Source: JBGCDD01 sp045105075 (GTDB lineage Bacteria > Pseudomonadota > Alphaproteobacteria > Rhodobacterales > Rhodobacteraceae). Taken from it: 19,949 bases of DNA. The notes under the pieces are model-generated. The model made no database searches, was not told the DNA's origin, and saw only the letters and a program-made list of their open reading frames with translations. The stretch is from positions 1 to 19,949 of the forward strand of contig JBGCDD010000039.1 in assembly GCA_045105075.1 (NCBI GenBank), given 5' to 3'. The position numbers and the translations under genes are program-made. Numbering within the stretch: position 1 is the stretch's first letter; every line of letters starts with the position of its first letter. Positions 1 through 7,964 of this stretch are shown here, piece after piece.

Positions 1-825
1 ACCTATTTGCGCACCTACGAGCGCATGGGTCTGCAGGCGATTCCGATGCGCGCGGATTCCGGCCCGATTGGGGGCGATTTCACCCATGAATTCCTTGTGC
101 TGGCCGACACGGGCGAATCCGAGGTGTTTTATGACGCCGAGATCACCGATCTCAGCTTTGGCAACCGCGTCGTTGACTATGACGACAAGGCCCAGTGCCA
201 GGCGGTTCTGGAAGAATTCACATCGCGCTATGCACGTACGGACGAAACCCATGACGAGGCGCTGTTCAACGCCATCCCCGAAGATCGCCGGCGCAGTGCG
301 CGCGGCATCGAAGTCGGCCAGATCTTCTATTTTGGCACCGAATATTCGGAAAAACTGGGCGCATTTGTGCAATCGGACAGCGGCGAAAAGGTGCCGCTGC
401 ACATGGGCAGCCACGGCATTGGCGTCAGCCGGCTTTTGGGCGCAATCATCGAGGCCAGCCATGACGACAATGGCATCATCTGGCCCGAAGGTGTCACGCC
501 GTTCCATTGCGGTATCGTGAACCTGAAACAGGGTGACGAGGCTGCCGACGGCGCGTGCGAGGCGCTTTACGCCGCGATCACCGCGCTGGGGCTGGATCCG
601 CTTTACGATGATCGCAATGAACGGGCCGGGGGCAAATTCGCCACTATGGACCTGATCGGGCTGCCGTGGCGCATCACTGTTGGACCACGTGGGCTGAAAA
701 ACGGGGTGGTCGAACTGACCTCGCGGCGCACCGGGCAAAGCGAAGAACTGCCCCCTGAACAGGCCATCGCGCGCTTGGGCGAGATCTACGCGTCGCACCG
801 TGGACCCCAAGGCGGGGCGGCATAA
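1..825 (+). CDS. proS: Prolyl-tRNA synthetase, C-terminal part (5' end outside window)
   Basis: Class II aminoacyl-tRNA synthetase that charges tRNA-Pro in the cytoplasm. The frame is open from base 1, so the gene is cut by the window edge; 274 residues remain. Visible are the proline-site region MRADSGPIGGDFTHEF, which runs straight on into catalytic-domain sequence, and class II motif 3 around residues 138-150 (GSHGIGVSRLLGA, with the ATP-binding Arg). The C-terminal anticodon-binding domain follows (PFHCGIVNLK to the end). There is no large editing insertion in the visible part, which fits the short ProS form of alphaproteobacteria (about 440-450 aa). It ends with TAA one base before the next gene, so the hydrolase behind it is probably co-transcribed. 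Family assignment is secure; only the N-terminal third is unseen. Confidence 0.96.
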   Translation, partial: TYLRTYERMGLQAIPMRADSGPIGGDFTHEFLVLADTGESEVFYDAEITDLSFGNRVVDYDDKAQCQAVLEEFTSRYARTDETHDEALFNAIPEDRRRSARGIEVGQIFYFGTEYSEKLGAFVQSDSGEKVPLHMGSHGIGVSRLLGAIIEASHDDNGIIWPEGVTPFHCGIVNLKQGDEAADGACEALYAAITALGLDPLYDDRNERAGGKFATMDLIGLPWRITVGPRGLKNGVVELTSRRTGQSEELPPEQAIARLGEIYASHRGPQGGAA

Positions 826-826
826 C

Positions 827-1810
827 ATGCGGTTTTTGTGGGCGGTCTTTCTATGTGTCTGGGCCGCATGTGCTCCGGCGCAGGACGCGGCCACAATCAC
901 GCGGCTTGAAGCGGCATTTGCGGATTGGTTGGAGGTTAACCAGTCGGGCAATGGCACGCTGGCCATCACCTATCGCGGGCGCTTGGTGCACAGCGCGGGC
1001 ATCGGCATTTCGGCCGATACGCCCGTCGAGGTTGCCAGCCTCAGCAAAGCCATCACCGCCGTGTGCATGGCGGATTTGGTCAATGACGGGCTGTTGAATT
1101 GGACCGACACGATTGGCCAACATCTGGGAGACGTTTTTCCCAGAATGAATTCACGGGTGCGCGATGTGACCCTGGCGGACGTGTTGACCCATGCCAGCGG
1201 CATTGGTCCTGACAGCACACAGCGCGTTATTCCGCGCTGGCTTAACCAGGGCGAACCGCGTCATTGGGACATTGCGCGCCAGGCCGTGCGGCGTCGCCAA
1301 CGCAAGGATAACATTGGGAAATTCGTTTACAACAACGAAAACTACGCCATTTTGGGCCAGGTGATCACCGAAGTCACCGGCACGCTTTACCGCGATGCCT
1401 GTCGCGCGCGAGTGATCCCAACGTCACTCTATCCGACGGCCGCGGTGTCACCGCGTTTTGGCGCCTACGATTCACTGGGCGGATGGATGATGTCGGCGCA
1501 GGATTACGCCAAGTTCCACGCCCGCCACTTTGGACCCGGCTCGACGGTTGCGACGTTGCCGCGCGCGTTTCCGCATGTCGCGCTGGAGGGCAATGCGTTT
1601 TACGGCCCCGGCATGGTTTGGCGCGCCTTTCGGTCGTCTCACAACTTCTGGCATTTTGGCTCGTTGTGTTACGTGTCACTGGGCAGGGGCGCCTTCGTGG
1701 TCAACTGGGTCGGCGAGTGGGGCGTGGTGGCCACATGGGACAGCTGTCAGCGCCCGGAAGTGATGACCCGGCTGGAACAGGGGCTGTCACGGGCGGTTTT
1801 CGTCCGCTGA
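827..1810 (+). CDS. Exported serine hydrolase, class C beta-lactamase / penicillin-binding-protein family
   Basis: A 327-aa protein of the beta-lactamase-like serine hydrolase fold. I chose the ATG at 827: it gives a clean signal peptide (MRFLWAVFLCVWAACAPAQD, likely cut after CAPA), while a longer reading would overlap proS and bury it. Three active-site boxes are present: S71-L-S-K74 (nucleophile and general base), a YNN in FVYNNENYAILG near residue 173 (the Tyr-x-Asn box) and WHFG near residue 283 in place of KTG. HxG rather than KTG is common in the esterase, D-peptidase and uncharacterised branches, so activity on beta-lactam antibiotics should not be assumed. The length is slightly short for the family. 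One base separates it from proS, so translational coupling is likely; no strong ribosome site of its own is visible. The substrate is unknown. Confidence 0.85.
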   Translation: MRFLWAVFLCVWAACAPAQDAATITRLEAAFADWLEVNQSGNGTLAITYRGRLVHSAGIGISADTPVEVASLSKAITAVCMADLVNDGLLNWTDTIGQHLGDVFPRMNSRVRDVTLADVLTHASGIGPDSTQRVIPRWLNQGEPRHWDIARQAVRRRQRKDNIGKFVYNNENYAILGQVITEVTGTLYRDACRARVIPTSLYPTAAVSPRFGAYDSLGGWMMSAQDYAKFHARHFGPGSTVATLPRAFPHVALEGNAFYGPGMVWRAFRSSHNFWHFGSLCYVSLGRGAFVVNWVGEWGVVATWDSCQRPEVMTRLEQGLSRAVFVR

Positions 1811-1879
1811 TCCATTCCCGGCTTGACCCGGTGCACCCAAAGGCTCAGGTTTCGCAAAACGAGCCGAGCAGGATAAATC

Positions 1880-3166
1880 ATGGCCAAAACCCCGGCGCCT
1901 TTTGCGCCTTTTGAATGGATGATCGCCTGGCGGTACTTGCGCGCGCGCCGGGCCGAGGGCGGCGTCAGCGTGATGACCTGGATCAGTCTGATCGGCATCA
2001 CTTTGGCCGTGTTTGCGCTGATTGCAACGCTGTCGGTGCGCTCGGGGTTTCGCTCGGAATTTGTGGGCACGATCCTGGGTGCCAATGCCCATGTGACGGT
2101 GTACAGCGTTGGCAAGATCACCGAAGGCGGCCAGCTGGATCGCACGATAGAAGACTACCGCGCGTTGGCGGATCAAGTCGCGCAGGTGCCGGGCGTGCAA
2201 AGTGCGGCCCCTTTGGTGCGCGGTCAGGTGATGGCCAATCTGCGCAACCGCAACGCCGGGGTCGAGGTGCTGGGCACCACCGCCGCTGACCTTGCCGCCT
2301 TGCCGGGCATCACCAACGCCGAAACCTCGCTGGGCGATCTGGCGCGGTTCCCGGACGGCATCGCCATCGGCTCGGGCGTGGCGCGCCAGCTTGGCGTCAC
2401 TGTGGGCGAGAGGATCAAGCTGATTTCGCCCAACGGTGTGCGCACGGCCTTTGGCACCAGCCCGCGTGTGAACGCCTATGAAGTGGTCTATATTTTCACC
2501 GCCGGGCGGTATGATATCGACCGCACCCGCGTCTATATGCCCTTCGCCGAGGCGCAGAGTTATTTCAACCGCGAAGGTGTTGCGGACGAGATCGAAGTGA
2601 TTGTCGATCGCCCCGAACAAGTTGATCGCTATGCTTTGCCGATCCTCGAGGCGGCTGGGCAAAACGTGCAGATCTGGACCTGGCGTGACGCATCGGGCGG
2701 GTTTTTGCGCGCGCTCGAAGTGGAAGATAACGTGATGTTCATCATCCTGTCGATCCTGGTGCTGATCGCGGCAATGAACATTGTGTCGGGGCTGATCATG
2801 CTGGTCAAAAACAAGGGCCGCGACATCGGGATCCTGCGCACCATCGGGCTGTCAGAAGGGTCAATCCTGCGGGTGTTTTTCATCTGTGGTGCCTTCACTG
2901 GCATCATCGGCACCGGCCTTGGCGTGGTGCTGGGTTGTTTGTTCGCGATCTACATTGATCCGTTGTTTTCGCTGGTGAATTACTTGATGGGCGGCGGCGT
3001 CTGGGACCCATCGATCCGCGGGATTTACGCGCTGCCAGCCGAATTGCATCTTTCGGATGTGTTGTCGGCGGTGGGGTTGTCGCTGGGCCTGTCTTTCTTT
3101 GTCACTTTGTTCCCGGCCCGCCGTGCGGCGCGGATGAACCCGGTCGAGGCACTGCGCTATGAGTGA
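1880..3166 (+). CDS. lolC: Lipoprotein-releasing ABC transporter permease, LolC/LolE family
   Basis: Inner-membrane subunit of the Lol system, which extracts outer-membrane lipoproteins from the inner membrane for hand-over to LolA. The 428-aa length is typical. Seen in order: a short cytoplasmic N-terminus, TM1 at about residues 31-53 (VMTWISLIGITLAVFALIA), a large periplasmic MacB-like domain to about 280, then three FtsX-type helices at about 285-310, 328-360 and 390-415, ending in the typical PARRAARMNPVEALRYE tail. The start at 1880 has AGGAT (1870-1874) at good spacing. The stop overlaps the lolD start by 8 bases (ATGAGTGA), as expected for co-produced partners. Only one LolC/E-type gene is present here; a homodimeric (LolF-like) arrangement is possible, but a second gene could lie elsewhere. 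Confidence 0.93.
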   Translation: MAKTPAPFAPFEWMIAWRYLRARRAEGGVSVMTWISLIGITLAVFALIATLSVRSGFRSEFVGTILGANAHVTVYSVGKITEGGQLDRTIEDYRALADQVAQVPGVQSAAPLVRGQVMANLRNRNAGVEVLGTTAADLAALPGITNAETSLGDLARFPDGIAIGSGVARQLGVTVGERIKLISPNGVRTAFGTSPRVNAYEVVYIFTAGRYDIDRTRVYMPFAEAQSYFNREGVADEIEVIVDRPEQVDRYALPILEAAGQNVQIWTWRDASGGFLRALEVEDNVMFIILSILVLIAAMNIVSGLIMLVKNKGRDIGILRTIGLSEGSILRVFFICGAFTGIIGTGLGVVLGCLFAIYIDPLFSLVNYLMGGGVWDPSIRGIYALPAELHLSDVLSAVGLSLGLSFFVTLFPARRAARMNPVEALRYE

Positions 3167-3836
3167 TCCGGCGCTGCATCTGGACGGGCTGACCAAAAGC
3201 TATAAATCCGGTCAACCCGGCGAAGTGCGCGTGCTGCGCGGCGTCGATCTGGTGGTGCAACCCGGCGAGGTTGTGGCGCTGGTGGCGCCGTCGGGGGCGG
3301 GCAAATCGACACTGTTGCACATCGCAGGCCTGCTGGATCTGCCCGATGCCGGACGCGTGCGTATCGGCGGCCAAGACATGAGCGGGGCGGGCGACAGCGC
3401 GCGGACGGCCATGCGGCGCGACAAGGTTGGGTTTATCTATCAGTTTCACCACCTTCTGCCGGAATTCAGCGCGCTTGAGAACATCACGCTGCCGATGTTG
3501 GCCAATGGCATATCGCCCAACGCGGCGCGCACCCGAGCCGAGGCGCTGCTGGACCAGGTTGGCATCTCGCCCCGCGCCAGTCACCGCCCCGCGGCCTTGT
3601 CGGGCGGCGAACAACAGCGCGTGGCGTTTTGTCGGGCTTTGGCCAATGAGCCAAAATTGCTGCTGGCGGACGAGCCCACGGGCAACCTTGATCCCAGCAC
3701 ATCCGATCAGGTGTTTGATGCGCTGATGGGGATGGTGCGTCAGGGTGGGTTGGCCGCTGTGGTCGCCACGCACAACCTTGAATTGGCCGCGCGGATGGAC
3801 CGCACGCTGCGCCTGAACGACGGAGTTTTAAGCTGA
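3159..3836 (+). CDS. lolD: Lipoprotein-releasing ABC transporter ATP-binding protein
   Basis: Cytoplasmic ATPase that powers the LolC/E-type permease. The 225-aa length matches LolD. Motifs seen: Walker A at residues 43-51 (APSGAGKST, Lys49), Q-loop in YQFHHLLPEFSALENI near residue 93, ABC signature LSGGEQQRVAFCRAL near 147, Walker B LLLADEPTGNLD near 168, and H-loop VVATHN near 207. The YQFHHLLPEF segment is characteristic of LolD. The first Walker A residue is Ala instead of Gly; I recall this from other alphaproteobacterial LolD proteins, so it need not impair function. The start overlaps lolC by 8 bases, and the stop shares one base with the next ATG (TGATG). Translational coupling across all three genes is likely. 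Confidence 0.95.
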   Translation: MSDPALHLDGLTKSYKSGQPGEVRVLRGVDLVVQPGEVVALVAPSGAGKSTLLHIAGLLDLPDAGRVRIGGQDMSGAGDSARTAMRRDKVGFIYQFHHLLPEFSALENITLPMLANGISPNAARTRAEALLDQVGISPRASHRPAALSGGEQQRVAFCRALANEPKLLLADEPTGNLDPSTSDQVFDALMGMVRQGGLAAVVATHNLELAARMDRTLRLNDGVLS

Positions 3837-4813
3837 TGAGCCATCACACCTTATCGGAAATTGACGCGATCACCCATGCCGCGCTGGTCAAACATGGCGC
3901 GGCCCCTTGGGTGGCGCGCGAGGTCACCCGCGCCGTGGTCGAGGCCGAAGCGACGGGCAACCGGATCTGCGGGCTTTATTATCTTGAAAGCTATTGCCAG
4001 CAGTTGACAACCGGGCGGGTGCAGGGCGCGGTTGATCCTGTGGTCACCCGTCCGCGCGGTGGCGTTGTGCACGTTGATGGCCGCATGGGATTTGCTCAGG
4101 CCGCCTTTGCGCGCGCCTTGCCCGACGCGCTTGAGGCCGCGCGCACCCTTGGCACCGCGTCGCTGGCGGTGGGCCACACGCACACCTGCACCTCGCTTGG
4201 CTTTTTCACCGGACAAATTGCGCGCGCGGGTTTGATCGGTTTGGGCATGACCAACGCGTCGCCGATTGTGGCGCCGCCCGGCGGCAAGTCGCGGGTGATC
4301 GGCACCAACCCAATTGCGTTTTCGGTGCCCGACGGAAACGGGGGCGTGGCGTTACAATTCGATCAATCGACCACCACGGTTGCGCTTGGCAAAATCACCA
4401 TGGCCAAGGCCGCAGGCACCGCCATTCCCGAAGGTTGGGCTCTGGATGCAAACGGCGCGCCCACCACCGACCCAAATGCAGCGCTGGCCGGATCATTGGT
4501 GTCGATGGGCGGCTACAAGGGCTGGGGCTTTGGGTTGATGGCCGAACTGCTGGCCGCAGGCATGACCGGCAGCGTGGTGTCGCGCGATGTTAGGCCACTG
4601 AAAGCGCCCGAAGGGCCGCCGCACGATCTGGGGCAATTCTATATGCTGATCGACCCCTCCGCATCCGACGCGTTTTTTGATCGCATGGCGCAAGTGGGCG
4701 AAGCCGTGGCCCAGGAAGAGGGTGCGCGCATGCCCGGTCAGGGCAAAACAAAGGCCGATCCGGTTGATGTGCCAGATGCCTTGTGGGATTTGGTCACGTC
4801 GCTGGCGGGCTGA
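3836..4813 (+). CDS. Ldh-family oxidoreductase (malate/L-lactate dehydrogenase-like)
   Basis: A 325-aa NAD(P)H-dependent oxidoreductase of the LDH2/MDH2 superfamily, which includes YlbC/AllD, YiaK and delta1-piperideine-2-carboxylate reductase. The central block from MTNASPIVAPPGG through VIGTNPIAFSVP is a clear family signature, and FDQSTTTVALGK matches the usual DMATS-type block that carries the substrate-side Asp. A Gly-rich YKGWGFGLMAELLAAG segment follows. The conserved Asp-Ser-His-Gly near residue 44 of the family, containing the catalytic His, is not present: the aligned stretch reads GNRICG, with Cys45 where His is expected. The substrate may therefore differ from malate or lactate. 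The ATG overlaps the lolD stop by one base, so it is co-translated with the Lol genes, although no functional link is obvious. It converges on the lipoprotein gene, leaving only 19 bases between them. Confidence 0.85.
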   Translation: MSHHTLSEIDAITHAALVKHGAAPWVAREVTRAVVEAEATGNRICGLYYLESYCQQLTTGRVQGAVDPVVTRPRGGVVHVDGRMGFAQAAFARALPDALEAARTLGTASLAVGHTHTCTSLGFFTGQIARAGLIGLGMTNASPIVAPPGGKSRVIGTNPIAFSVPDGNGGVALQFDQSTTTVALGKITMAKAAGTAIPEGWALDANGAPTTDPNAALAGSLVSMGGYKGWGFGLMAELLAAGMTGSVVSRDVRPLKAPEGPPHDLGQFYMLIDPSASDAFFDRMAQVGEAVAQEEGARMPGQGKTKADPVDVPDALWDLVTSLAG

Positions 4814-4832
4814 TTGTGTTCAAAATCAAGGT

Positions 4833-5519
4833 CTAAGCGCAAATCCCGTTCAATTCCGCACCACGCCAGGGCAAGATCACTTCGGTGCCATCGGGGCGGG
4901 ATCCGGGCAGGTTTGACACTGGAAAAGCGCCGCGCAACATCTCGTGCAGACGCTGGGTGCGCGCGGCTTTGGGCGCCAGCGTGCGGCAACAAATATACTC
5001 CTCGACGATGGCGCCTTGCTGTTCATAGCCATAATCCAGAAAATCGGGCGTGTCGCTGAGATCGAACAGATAAGGGTCAGACGACTTGCTGTGTTCGGCC
5101 GCCGCGCGCAGAGGGCTATAGCCGGTGCGTTTGCGGTTTTGCCATTGCCAGACATGGGTCAACTCATGGCCCAGCAACATCGCTTCGGCCAGAAACAATT
5201 TGTCAGGAAAGCGCGGCATAAAGTTGGGTGCATACCAGTCGCGTGCAAAAAAAACCGAGTGGAAAATCGTCACAGCGGCGGGTTTGGCGGTGACGATGGC
5301 CTCGCGCACGGGGGGCAAAATACGCTCGCGGCAGGTCACCCGCGGGCGCGCTTTGCGCCGAAAAGTGACTGCGGCCACAGGCGCGCCATGCACCAGCCGC
5401 ACCCGGTTGAGGTTCAGCTGATCGCCATGCAACTGCGTGGCAAACGCGCGCTCGGTTTCGGTCAGCGGGCGGCCACAGCCGACGACCAGCACCAGAATAA
5501 TAAAGACGCGTAGGATCAT
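4833..5519 (-). CDS. Putative lipoprotein with HELTH zincin-type motif
   Basis: A 228-aa protein not known to me by name. The N-terminus MILRVFIILVLVVGCGRP is a short lipoprotein signal with lipobox VVGC, so Cys15 is probably lipidated. Residues 118-122 read HELTH inside AMLLGHELTHVWQWQ, an HExxH zinc-binding motif. Further on, DYGYEQQGAIVEEY (about residues 162-175) resembles the second helix of DUF4157-like zincins, in which a Glu supplies the third ligand; E166 or E173/E174 are candidates. The protein might be a peptidase or merely a metal-binding fold. It is the last gene of a minus-strand run, 92 bases behind the thioesterase, so it may or may not share its promoter. The start at 5519 is the only one that includes the signal. 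Confidence 0.72.
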   Translation of the reverse strand: MILRVFIILVLVVGCGRPLTETERAFATQLHGDQLNLNRVRLVHGAPVAAVTFRRKARPRVTCRERILPPVREAIVTAKPAAVTIFHSVFFARDWYAPNFMPRFPDKLFLAEAMLLGHELTHVWQWQNRKRTGYSPLRAAAEHSKSSDPYLFDLSDTPDFLDYGYEQQGAIVEEYICCRTLAPKAARTQRLHEMLRGAFPVSNLPGSRPDGTEVILPWRGAELNGICA

Positions 5520-5611
5520 GGTTGCAAGGTATCTTGTTCGCCGCCCGGACGGTAGGGAGAACGGATGTTTTTCATCATAAATTCAACGCTTGATCAGGTG
5601 GTTTGGTCGGT

Positions 5612-6016
5612 TCAGGGCAGAAAAAATGTGGCACTTGAGGTGGCCACCATTTTGTTGCTTTCTTCTTCTCGCATATCCGCGCGGGCAAAGATCAACGCGC
5701 GACCTGCGCGCACCACATAAGCCCGCGAGATGATGGCCGTGCCAACGCCGGGGCGCAAAAACTGGGTGTGCAGATCCGTGGTGGCCAGTGGTTTGAAAGT
5801 GTCGATATGGGCAATCGCGGCCAGCACCATCGAAGTGTCCGCCAGCGCCGCCAGTGCCTGACCCGACACGATCCCGCCAACCCGTGACAAATGATCGCCC
5901 AGCGGCATGCGCACCAATGCGGCCTCGGCGCTGATCTCGGTGACCGTCAGATCAAGCGCCTGTACCCAAGGGGCAAAATTGTCGGAATAGAGCTTTTGCG
6001 CCTGTTCAGGGGTCAT
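5612..6016 (-). CDS. Hotdog-fold thioesterase, PaaI-like
   Basis: A 134-aa single-hotdog protein of the PaaI / DUF4442-like acyl-CoA thioesterase group, normally a tetramer that hydrolyses acyl-CoA thioesters in the cytoplasm. The core motif RVGGIVSGQALAALADTSM (residues 45-63) matches the PaaI region, with Asp60 at the expected catalytic acid position; the usual HGG is VGG, so the His is replaced by Val46. LHTQFLRPGVGTAIISRAYVVRAGR is the typical second half of the hotdog sheet. Its ATG overlaps the end of the sulfotransferase-like gene by four bases (ATGA), so the two are very probably translated together. The substrate is unknown. Confidence 0.86.
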   Translation of the reverse strand: MTPEQAQKLYSDNFAPWVQALDLTVTEISAEAALVRMPLGDHLSRVGGIVSGQALAALADTSMVLAAIAHIDTFKPLATTDLHTQFLRPGVGTAIISRAYVVRAGRALIFARADMREEESNKMVATSSATFFLP

Positions 6017-7008
6017 GCGGAGGGCCTTTTGTTGGGCGCAAAGCGCTCGAGGATGTGGTGCAGTTTGTCCTGTTTGGCGGGCGTCAAATCAAACGGCGCG
6101 AACAGGTCGACCAATGCACTGACCTGTTGCGGTGTCAGTCGGAAGCGCTTGGGTGGTTCTGGGTAAAGCCCTGTCAAATCAATGCCGGTCAGGGTCTTGG
6201 TGTCGTGCAAATCTTGTTTGATATCAGTCAGGTAGGTGGTGCTGGCCGGTTTTGAGAATGGAAAACTATCGCCCGACCAAATCCGGTTCTCGCGGGCCTT
6301 TCGCAGGGTGTCAAACAGGGTCGCGCGCGCCTCGGGGGCAAGGTCGAGACGGTGCGCGGCCAGCAACGCAACGACGCCAAACCCGTTGATCGACCGGTTG
6401 CGCCGCGGCGCGGTTTCCAGAGTTTGGGGATGGCCCATTGCGTCCATAATGCGACCCAGCAGAGTGTCAGCCGGATGATAGGATACGAAAGTCGGCGGGC
6501 AGGCGCAGTTTGTCCATTTCTTGACGTAGCCAGCGAGACGATGATTTTGGGCCGTCTCTCGTAAGTATTTGTCTGGAAAACGTTTTTCCCAGATCACCGG
6601 GTCCTTGATGTTCTGGTTGTAATCAGAGGCTGAGCGTTCCAACGGGTGACGCAAGACCACCAGAGTTTGCACCGTCTCAAACGGTTCGTTTACCGCGTTT
6701 TGCACCGCGTTCAGGAACTCGGGCGTGGTCTGCGGATCAAGCAGTTCGCTGCTGAGGATCACATCGCCCTGAATCTGATCCAACTCGTGCACGAGGGTTC
6801 GGTGAAGACTGTCCCAGGGCGGAATTTCAATCGCTCCACGCTGGCCTATCCCTTTGAAAGAAAACGTCAAAAGGTGATGCGCACCATCGGGCCAGCGTCC
6901 GGTTTCGGGATAGGTCAAACCGGTCGGCGGAGCGGCGATCAGATGCGCCTGAAGCGCACTTGTGCCTGTTTTGGGGGGACCACAATGTAGGATTAGACGA
7001 CGCGACAT
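6013..7008 (-). CDS. Sulfotransferase-like protein (PAPS-dependent family)
   Basis: A 331-aa protein with the two PAPS-binding elements of cytosolic-type sulfotransferases. The 5'-phosphosulfate loop is GPPKTGTSALQ (residues 10-20) directly after a first beta strand, and the 3'-phosphate motif is VLRHPLERSASDYN (about 118-131), with Arg120 and Ser126 in the R-x-P-x-x-R-x-x-S pattern. The remainder shows no clear acceptor signature. It has no signal peptide or membrane segment, so it should act in the cytoplasm, possibly on an envelope glycan or a small metabolite. It lies 41 bases after the small exported-protein gene and overlaps the thioesterase gene by four bases. A weak AGGG precedes the ATG. 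A non-catalytic P-loop protein is possible, but both motifs argue against that. Confidence 0.8.
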   Translation of the reverse strand: MSRRLILHCGPPKTGTSALQAHLIAAPPTGLTYPETGRWPDGAHHLLTFSFKGIGQRGAIEIPPWDSLHRTLVHELDQIQGDVILSSELLDPQTTPEFLNAVQNAVNEPFETVQTLVVLRHPLERSASDYNQNIKDPVIWEKRFPDKYLRETAQNHRLAGYVKKWTNCACPPTFVSYHPADTLLGRIMDAMGHPQTLETAPRRNRSINGFGVVALLAAHRLDLAPEARATLFDTLRKARENRIWSGDSFPFSKPASTTYLTDIKQDLHDTKTLTGIDLTGLYPEPPKRFRLTPQQVSALVDLFAPFDLTPAKQDKLHHILERFAPNKRPSA

Positions 7009-7049
7009 GGCGCGACCCTAGCGGCGCGCAACCGCAGTGTCGAGGTGGC

Positions 7050-7580
7050 TCATTCGTCGGCGTTGTAGGAGTCCTGACAGGTGCCAACTTCGTTGAAGGC
7101 GCGTTTGGATCCGCGCAGGGGGTAGCGGCCCAGATCGGTGTCACCGTAGCTCCAGGTCATATGGCTTTCCCTTTGAAATTCCTCGATAAATAGCGTGGCC
7201 TTGGAACTTTCGGCGTCGATCATGATGTTCAGGCCGGGGTAGTCGTCCATCCGCACGCCTGCCATGTCGAGGGTCCAGGGATCGCGATTTCCAAAGCGCA
7301 CCTTGACCCGATAATCTTGGTCGGGATCGATTGATGTCCAACGCGGATCAAGAACGGTCACGTCGAGCGACACCACGTTGGAATTGCTGTCGTAACCGAT
7401 GAAGAAGGCCGTGTTTTCTTCAAAGAAAGCAAAGGCCTGACAGCCTTTTGAGTTGGGATAATAGGCCACATCCCAATCGCCCAATGTGCTCCAGTTGACC
7501 ACGTCTGATTGGCCGGGCGCGCCGAGAAGTGCGGTCAGAAGTGTGAAACTGGTGAGGGTTAAACGACGCGGCATTGGCAT
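7050..7580 (-). CDS. Small exported protein of unknown function
   Basis: A 176-aa protein I do not recognise by family name. A basic start and hydrophobic stretch (MPMPRRLTLTSFTLLTALLGAPGQS) look like a Sec signal peptide, with cleavage probably around residue 24, so the mature protein should be periplasmic. The mature part is predicted to be mostly beta: DWDVAYYPNSKGCQAF, TAFFIGYDSNSNVVSLDVTV, YRVKVRFGNRDPWTLDM. It has only two cysteines, Cys47 and Cys168, one near each end, which suggests a single disulfide. The closing LRGSKRAFNEVGTCQ recalls a repeated pattern in alphaproteobacterial IalB-like or hypothetical periplasmic proteins. Two ATGs (7580 and 7574) are possible starts; neither has a strong ribosome site. 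It is the first gene of the minus-strand run to the sulfotransferase and thioesterase. Confidence 0.66.
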   Translation of the reverse strand: MPMPRRLTLTSFTLLTALLGAPGQSDVVNWSTLGDWDVAYYPNSKGCQAFAFFEENTAFFIGYDSNSNVVSLDVTVLDPRWTSIDPDQDYRVKVRFGNRDPWTLDMAGVRMDDYPGLNIMIDAESSKATLFIEEFQRESHMTWSYGDTDLGRYPLRGSKRAFNEVGTCQDSYNADE

Positions 7581-7964
7581 GTGATTTCAATTAGGACTCC
7601 GCATGGGGGCGTACCGGCAAACTGTGGTTCGTTTTTGGCGAAACATGGACAATTAAACGCAATCATAACGTGTATCGTTGAGCGTAGAGTTTCGGAAAAC
7701 CAGAAGCAACCCGTGTGATGAGGTGCAGATCTTCTCCGGAAAATGTTTTGAAAATTTGTACAGTTTTGGGGGGTGAATTTTAAAAACTATTGATCAATCC
7801 AAAACAATTGCCGAAATGGCTCGATTTGGTTCGGCGATGGCGTGTTGTCAATGTAAGTTCTGCGAACTATCCAGGCTTTCGCAGCGACTGCGCCAATGTC
7901 CGCACTTGTTCTTGCAAAAATTGCTTCGTAGGGTTCAACAGTAAGCTAAAGGACAATCCAAGAT
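7581..7964. other. AT-richer divergent intergenic region (384 bases)
   Basis: This stretch lies between two genes read outward, the small exported protein on the minus strand and the unknown 248-aa gene on the plus strand, so it should carry promoters for both. It is visibly richer in A and T than its surroundings, especially 7650-7680 and 7740-7800. A possible plus-strand promoter is TTGTAC near 7757 with TTTAAA 17 bases on, but this is weak. I see no tRNA, no repeat and no convincing protein-coding frame here; an 83-codon frame from a TTG at 7790 runs into the 7965 gene and lacks support. Confidence 0.5.

Noticed and set aside
1787..2662. 291-codon minus-strand frame
   Set aside because: It is antisense to lolC, which has clear transmembrane and FtsX-type features; the product is His/Arg-rich low-information sequence.
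3201..3311. Non-canonical Walker A of LolD as a sign of inactivity
   Set aside because: Only the first Gly is replaced by Ala; Lys49, Ser50, the signature, Walker B and H-loop are all intact, and I recall the same variant in other alphaproteobacterial LolD proteins.
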